Assembly (NCBI GenBank): GCA_035288145.1
Contig: DATEAX010000004.1
Location: forward strand, 1 to 8,696
DNA length: 8,696 nt
Source: DATEAX01 sp035288145
Lineage (GTDB): Bacteria; Patescibacteriota; UBA1384; UBA12157; JAENIV01
Reading direction: 5' to 3'
The notes under the pieces are model-generated. The model worked only from the letters and a program-made list of their open reading frames with translations, searched no databases and was not told the DNA's origin. The first letter of the stretch is position 1. The number at the start of each line of letters is the position of its first letter. Both the position numbers and the translations under genes were made by a program. Below are positions 5,123 to 8,696 of this stretch, piece by piece.

Positions 5123-5477
5123 GACGCAAACGCCAATTACAATTGATGCCAGTGGTAAAATCCTCGGCCGTTTAGCTTCAGAGGTTGCCCAGTTTCTCAT
5201 TGGAAAAAATCAGCCGTCATTTCGGCCGAATTACATTTCTGGGGGAAAAGTGACGATTATCAATGCCTCAAAAATCAAGCTGACCGGCGATAAAATCAGA
5301 CAAAAAGAGTATTTTCGTCATTCGGGATATTTGGGAAATCTTAAAAAGTTTACTCTCGGCGAGATGCTGAAAAAGAATCCGGCGTGGGTGATGAAAAATG
5401 CCGTTTCCGGCATGCTTCCCAAAAACAAATTAAGAAAGATTTATCTTAAAAACCTCGAGGTAAAAAACGGAGCCTAA
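5064..5477 (+). CDS. rplM: 50S ribosomal protein uL13, start overlapping rplQ by 59 nt
   Basis: uL13 is an early-assembly protein of the 50S subunit. The family core begins at ITIDASGKILGRLASEV (25-41), followed by TIINASKIKLTGDK (64-77), YFRHSGYLGNLKKFTLGEML (83-102) and GMLPKNKLRKIYLKNLEV (116-133). The usual C-terminal HxHxAQ-type tail is missing, as the protein ends just after NLEVKNGA (137 residues). I choose the ATG at 5064 because AGAGG (5053-5057) lies 6 nt upstream. This gives an extra Lys/Ser/Gln-rich N-terminus (MVLKKSLKKKSQSQK) encoded inside rplQ in the +1 frame. An alternative TTG at 5109 would cut the overlap to 14 nt but lacks a good ribosome binding site. The stop abuts the rpsI ATG. 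Confidence 0.94.
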   Translation: MVLKKSLKKKSQSQKLPSDKTQTPITIDASGKILGRLASEVAQFLIGKNQPSFRPNYISGGKVTIINASKIKLTGDKIRQKEYFRHSGYLGNLKKFTLGEMLKKNPAWVMKNAVSGMLPKNKLRKIYLKNLEVKNGA

Positions 5478-5858
5478 ATGGTTAAAACACTTTCCGCGGT
5501 GATGGCAATCGGGCGGCGAAAAACTGCCGTAGCCAGAGTAAAAATTTCTCCCGGCAAGGGTAAGATTGTCATTAACGACAAAGAAATTAATAACCCCAGC
5601 CGGATTTATATGGATCCGCTCAAAAAGGCCAATATGGAGCAAAAAGTTGACGTTTTGATTAAGGTCTCTGGCGGCGGGATTATCGGTCAGTATGAAGCGA
5701 TTCGTTTAGCGATTGCCCGCGGAGCGGTGAAAATTGACCCGGAATTGAGAAAAACCCTCAAAGTTGAAGGTTTTTTGAGGCGGGATCCGCGGATGAAAGA
5801 ACGAAAGAAACCGGGACTCAAGGGTGCCCGAAGGGCTCCCCAATGGCAGAAACGATAA
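5478..5858 (+). CDS. rpsI: 30S ribosomal protein uS9
   Basis: uS9 sits in the 30S head, and its C-terminal Arg touches the P-site tRNA anticodon stem. The 126-residue product shows AIGRRKTAVARVKISPGKGK (10-29), VSGGGIIGQYEAIRLAIARG (63-82) and a C-terminal signature with RRDPRMKERKKPGLKGARRA ahead of PQWQKR; the terminal KR is kept. The ATG directly follows the rplM TAA, with GGAG (5469-5472) placed 5 nt upstream inside rplM. An internal ATG at residue 9 (MAIGRRK) is possible, but the first start has the better ribosome binding site. The rplM-rpsI pairing is nearly universal. Confidence 0.97.
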   Translation: MVKTLSAVMAIGRRKTAVARVKISPGKGKIVINDKEINNPSRIYMDPLKKANMEQKVDVLIKVSGGGIIGQYEAIRLAIARGAVKIDPELRKTLKVEGFLRRDPRMKERKKPGLKGARRAPQWQKR

Positions 5859-5878
5859 ATTTATGGTAAATTTATAAT

Positions 5879-6223
5879 ATGAGACGGTTTGAACAGGTGG
5901 CGGAAGTAATTAAAAATGAGCTTGCGTCAATACTTAAAGAGGAGCTTGCTGAACATTTGGGAATCGTCACCATCACCGGTGTCAAAATTCAAAATGATTT
6001 TAAGGCCGCTAGGGTCTATGTTTCACATCTCGGAGAAAATGACCGGGAACTCCTGCAAGCACTCGAAAGAAAAAAAACCTTTATCCAGCACGCCCTTAAC
6101 TCCCGGCTCATGCTGCGTTACACCCCGAAAATCAGTTTTTTCCGGGATACAGGGCTCGAGAACTCCTTGAAAGTCGAATCTCTCCTTCAGAAAATCAAGA
6201 AGAAAAGAGGCGGTCAACGATGA
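5879..6223 (+). CDS. rbfA: Ribosome-binding factor A
   Basis: RbfA is a KH-type protein that binds the immature 30S subunit and helps 16S rRNA 5'-end maturation. The 114-residue product matches the family outline: RRFEQVAEVIKNELASILKE (2-21), VTITGVKIQNDFKAARVYVS (30-49), a connecting helix, LNSRLMLRYTPKISFFRD (93 region), then the typical C-terminal ESLLQKIKK. The ATG at 5879 gives the expected N-terminus but has no recognisable Shine-Dalgarno; it is preceded by A/T-rich sequence with taaatttat repeated at 5856-5864 and 5867-5875. It follows rpsI by 20 nt and overlaps the next gene by 4 nt (ATGA). In many bacteria rbfA sits beside infB; here it extends the ribosomal-protein cluster. Confidence 0.93.
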   Translation: MRRFEQVAEVIKNELASILKEELAEHLGIVTITGVKIQNDFKAARVYVSHLGENDRELLQALERKKTFIQHALNSRLMLRYTPKISFFRDTGLENSLKVESLLQKIKKKRGGQR

Positions 6224-6588
6224 TCCTTCGTCTTTATCTTTTCTGCTTGTATTTGGTGATGTTCTTGTCATTCGGACTAGTAAGCCTGATATTATTTAAC
6301 ATCAATCCTTACCAAAGTCCGGTCTGGATGATTATTATTTTTTATCTTGTTTTCTTTCTCTTCTGGTTGGGTCTATTCGGAATTATCGGTTTTTATTTAA
6401 AAATTTGGGCTGTCAATCGTGAAGTAATCTTCGGTCACATTTTACCCACTCTGCGTCAATCGGCTTTTATCGGTTTTGGTTTTACCGGTTTACTCTTTCT
6501 TTTTCAAATCAAGGTTTTAAGTTGGTGGGTAGGCACCCTTTTTGTCTTGGCTATTGTCTTAATTGAAATGTATTTTCGAAAAAGATGA
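6220..6588 (+). CDS. Small four-helix integral membrane protein of unknown function
   Basis: A 122-residue, very hydrophobic protein with four probable membrane segments at about 4-26, 36-61, 81-97 and 101-118. No cleavable signal peptide is apparent. A hydrophilic link at about 62-80 contains AVNREVIFGHILPTLRQ, and the last helix is preceded by a Trp pair (SWW, 101-103) and contains a Glu (LIEMYF). From memory, small membrane proteins with a similar NRE...LRQ...WW...IE pattern recur in Patescibacteria genomes, but I cannot verify this here and know no function. The gene is coupled at both ends by ATGA overlaps, to rbfA (6220-6223) and to pheT (6585-6588), so it is certainly co-translated with them. 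The role of a membrane protein between a ribosome maturation factor and a tRNA synthetase is unclear. Confidence 0.88.
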   Translation: MILRLYLFCLYLVMFLSFGLVSLILFNINPYQSPVWMIIIFYLVFFLFWLGLFGIIGFYLKIWAVNREVIFGHILPTLRQSAFIGFGFTGLLFLFQIKVLSWWVGTLFVLAIVLIEMYFRKR

Positions 6589-8498
6589 GAATTTCCTATA
6601 ATTGGCTTAAGGAATTTGTCGATATAAAAACCTCCCCACAAAAACTGGGCGAGGATTTGAGTTTGTTTGGTTTTCCGACGGAATCGATTCAAGACCTCGA
6701 TGACGATACGATTTTGGATTTGGAAATTAATCCCAACCGGGGCGATTGTCTTTCGATTTTTGGCATTGCCAGAGAAATTGCCGCGCTTTATAATCTAAAA
6801 CTAAAATCTCAAAAAACTTTTATGGGACGTTGTCAAGAAAAAGTTCACATTGATAAAAATATTCGCGTATCAATTTCCGATCCAAGGGTTTGTCTCCGCT
6901 ATACCGCGAGAATTATCGATGGAATTGAAATAAAACCATCATCTCCTATTATTCAGCAGCGTCTGCGTTCTTACGGCATAAGACCAATCAATAACGTTGT
7001 TGATGCAACGAACTATGTGATGGTAGAAACCGGTCAGCCACTGCATGCTTTTGACTTTGATAAAATTAAAGCCGGAAAGGTGTTAATCGATATGACCTCG
7101 GGGATTGAGGAGGTTATATCTTTGGATGGCCGACTAAGAAAGTTGCCGCCCGAGACGATAATTATCAGCGATGAAGATAAAGTTTATGATTTGGCAGGTA
7201 TTATGGGCGGACGGAATTCAGAAGTGGACAAAGACACCAAAACAATTCTCTTACAGGCGGCTGTTTTTAACCCAATTCTAATACGACGGGCGTCAAAGAG
7301 CTTAAATCTTACGACCGAGGCGTCGTACCGTTATGAACGAGGAGTAGACTATTCCGCCACAATCACCGCCCTTGAACGCGCGACCGGCCTTTTGTCTGAA
7401 TCGTCCCCGCACATCTTAATCAGTGACATCGTGGACATAAAAACTAAACAAAAAAACCAGCCGATACGGCTTGATTTGGATAAAGTCAACCGAATGCTTG
7501 GCACTAAAATCGAACCCAGTCAGGCAGATGTTTATCTCCGACGGCTTAATTTCGAAGTGTCCTTGAGAGGTAAAAACTTTCAAGTGAAAGTGCCATCTTT
7601 TCGCTTAAACGACGTCAAAATCTGGCAGGATTTGGCGGAAGAAATCGTTCGTGTTTCAGATATTGATGGGCTAAAATCTTTAAATTTAGTCTCCCAAGGC
7701 TCGATAAAAGAAAATCAAGATTGGAAACATCGCCATCAGCTTAGAGAATTACTTCGGTCTTCCGGTTGGAATGAGCTTTTTTCATACTCGTTTATCGATA
7801 AGAAACAGGCCGATCTTCTTGACTATCCATTGGATAAGTTGGTAGAAATTGCCAACCCAATATCCAAGGATTATCAATATTTACGGCCCTCGCTTGCGGC
7901 GGGCCTGCTTTCGGCCCTCGCCAAAAATCCCTGGGCGCCAGAAATAACCTTTTTTGAAATCGGCAAAGTTTTTAAAAAAAGTGATGAAATCTGGCAACTC
8001 GGGCTTATTACTTGCAATAATCCGCCGTTGGTTCAAAAGACATTAGACGCGCTAAAATTGTCATCAGATATAAAAAGGGTCAATCAAAATATCTTGGATT
8101 TTTACAAAATCCGGCGGAACGCGTACCTTGTCGTTGTAAATCTCGATGCTGTTAAAGAGCCATCGATTGTTTTCAAATCAGAATTAAAGCCGATCGGTTA
8201 CCGTGAAATATCCAAATTTCCTCCGACAATTCGTGATTTGGCCTTTATTTGCGCAACGAAAGTTGATGCCAATAAAGTTTTGCAGGAAATAAAAGCGGTT
8301 AATGAGAAAATTTTTCTTGTCGAACTTTTCGATGAGTTCAGATCCGAAAAATTCGGTCAAAACAAAAAAAATATCGCTTTTCATCTTTGGCTCCAGGAGC
8401 TTCATCAGCCGATGGCCGAACAAGAAGTTGAGGAAATTCTTTCAACCGTCACGAGTCATATAGAAGAAAAATTTCAGTCAAAGTTGCGTAAGTTCTAA
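6585..8498 (+). CDS. pheT: Phenylalanine--tRNA ligase beta subunit, without the N-terminal tRNA-binding OB domain
   Basis: With PheS it charges tRNA-Phe; the beta chain supplies structural, editing and anticodon-binding parts. The N-terminus MRISYNWLKEFVD is standard, but LFGFPTESIQDLDDDT (27-42) runs directly into LEINPNRGDCLSIFGIARE (46-64). The EMAP-like OB-fold (B2, about 110 residues, near 39-150 in E. coli) is thus absent, and the protein is 637 residues against about 795. Then come the B3/B4 editing domain (about 100-265; TNYVMVETGQPLHAFD, GIMGGRNSEV, TEASYRYERGVD), B5 (about 295-362), the catalytic-like core (about 375-530) and a complete FDX-ACB domain (about 540-637; EISKFPPTIRDLAF). 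Gln224 stands where the editing-site Glu (E. coli beta-E334) is expected, while Thr244 and Ala246 match T354/A356. pheS is not adjacent in this window. Confidence 0.96.
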   Translation: MRISYNWLKEFVDIKTSPQKLGEDLSLFGFPTESIQDLDDDTILDLEINPNRGDCLSIFGIAREIAALYNLKLKSQKTFMGRCQEKVHIDKNIRVSISDPRVCLRYTARIIDGIEIKPSSPIIQQRLRSYGIRPINNVVDATNYVMVETGQPLHAFDFDKIKAGKVLIDMTSGIEEVISLDGRLRKLPPETIIISDEDKVYDLAGIMGGRNSEVDKDTKTILLQAAVFNPILIRRASKSLNLTTEASYRYERGVDYSATITALERATGLLSESSPHILISDIVDIKTKQKNQPIRLDLDKVNRMLGTKIEPSQADVYLRRLNFEVSLRGKNFQVKVPSFRLNDVKIWQDLAEEIVRVSDIDGLKSLNLVSQGSIKENQDWKHRHQLRELLRSSGWNELFSYSFIDKKQADLLDYPLDKLVEIANPISKDYQYLRPSLAAGLLSALAKNPWAPEITFFEIGKVFKKSDEIWQLGLITCNNPPLVQKTLDALKLSSDIKRVNQNILDFYKIRRNAYLVVVNLDAVKEPSIVFKSELKPIGYREISKFPPTIRDLAFICATKVDANKVLQEIKAVNEKIFLVELFDEFRSEKFGQNKKNIAFHLWLQELHQPMAEQEVEEILSTVTSHIEEKFQSKLRKF

Positions 8499-8515
8499 TG
8501 GTGATTTTAGGCATT

Positions 8516-8550
8516 AAAAAAGCGCCAAGGATTTATTACCTTAGGCGCTT
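8516..8550 (-). terminator. Intrinsic terminator of a minus-strand gene entering from the right
   Basis: On the minus strand AAGCGCC-T-AAGG pairs with CCTT-GGCGCTT (11 bp with one bulged base; 8550-8539 with 8530-8520), with an 8-nt A/T loop. The stem is followed by a T-run (8519-8516). On the plus strand the hairpin is followed by gagccaac, so it is poor as a terminator for pheT. It lies about 18 nt after the stop codon at 8569-8571. Confidence 0.85.
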
Positions 8551-8568
8551 GAGCCAACGGAAGGTCTC

Positions 8569-8694
8569 TTACCCAATAATGCGGCATCTGATGGACCCAT
8601 CGTAGGACTTCACAAATGTTCCGGGCTTCATGGACAAAGTGGGCACCGAGGGACCAAGTTCCTCTATCTCTTTGAGACGGCATCTCTGACACTT
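8569..8694 (-). CDS. C-terminal fragment of an unrecognised minus-strand protein with a CxxC motif
   Basis: A minus-strand frame open from the window edge to a TAA at 8571-8569 encodes 41 residues, beginning KCQRCRLKEIEELG and ending SIRCRIIG. I prefer this frame because the stop is about 18 nt before an intrinsic terminator, the usual layout. The other open minus-strand frame (to 8507) would run through the terminator hairpin. The C-x2-C pair near the window edge with a later Cys (residue 37) could belong to a zinc-binding knuckle, but the fragment is too short to name. Its start lies outside the window. It converges on pheT. An alternative is that the frame is not coding and the gene ends further right. 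Confidence 0.45.
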   Translation of the reverse strand, partial: KCQRCRLKEIEELGPSVPTLSMKPGTFVKSYDGSIRCRIIG

Positions 8695-8696
8695 TT

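Noticed and set aside
5873..5878. TATAAT directly before the rbfA start codon as a promoter
   Set aside because: No -35 box at a workable distance (aaacga there), and RNA would begin inside the coding sequence; more likely incidental A/T-rich spacer.
8507..8692. Minus-strand open frame of 61 codons at the right edge
   Set aside because: It would read through the intrinsic terminator hairpin (8520-8550) and its T-run, and its composition is unlike a typical protein; the alternative frame stops just before the terminator.
1..8696. tRNA or rRNA genes
   Set aside because: No cloverleaf-type GTTCRA arm with matching acceptor ends and no rRNA-like conserved sequence was noticed on either strand.

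Overview
The window is a stretch of bacterial chromosome centred on the distal half of the classical ribosomal-protein (spc/alpha) locus. Gene content, compact spacing, A/T-rich intergenic repeats and several pared-down core proteins point to a member of the Candidate Phyla Radiation (Patescibacteria), perhaps near Microgenomates. The pared-down features are an RNA polymerase alpha subunit without its C-terminal domain, a PheRS beta chain without the N-terminal OB-fold domain, and a shortened N-terminus on bL17. The lineage call is inference: there is no rRNA gene in the window and no search was possible.

Layout. Positions 2-553 (+) hold the C-terminal part of methionine aminopeptidase (map). 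Positions 672-1751 (-) hold a two-gene unit, a dCTP deaminase-family enzyme followed by an unrecognised 122-residue alpha/beta protein. The unit has its own extended -10 promoter (1801-1830), good ribosome binding sites and an intrinsic terminator (622-653). It lies antisense between map and infA, which are usually adjacent or nearly so. Positions 1835-1863 carry a forward promoter whose -35 box lies 4 bp from the -35 box of the reverse promoter. From 1916 to 8498 (+) there is one continuous co-directional cluster: infA, rpmJ, rpsM, rpsK, rpsD, rpoA, rplQ, rplM, rpsI, rbfA, a small four-helix membrane protein gene, and pheT. Many junctions overlap or abut (rpsK/rpsD, rplQ/rplM, rplM/rpsI, rbfA/orf, orf/pheT). 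Positions 8516-8550 form an intrinsic terminator for a gene entering from the right on the minus strand; only its last ~41 codons are inside the window.

How the genes work together. The plus-strand cluster makes translation initiation factor IF-1, six 30S/50S proteins around the decoding centre and exit side, the RNA polymerase alpha scaffold, a 30S maturation factor (RbfA) and an aminoacyl-tRNA synthetase subunit, so it is a growth-linked gene-expression operon. The minus-strand pair belongs to pyrimidine nucleotide metabolism (dCTP to dUTP, feeding dTMP synthesis) or possibly to nucleotide-depletion defence. It looks like a self-contained insertion into the housekeeping locus.

The points most worth a second look are the antisense Dcd/unknown unit and its unrecognised partner, the alpha subunit ending in a basic tail, and the PheT chain, which lacks the tRNA-binding domain and carries Gln where the editing-site Glu is expected.
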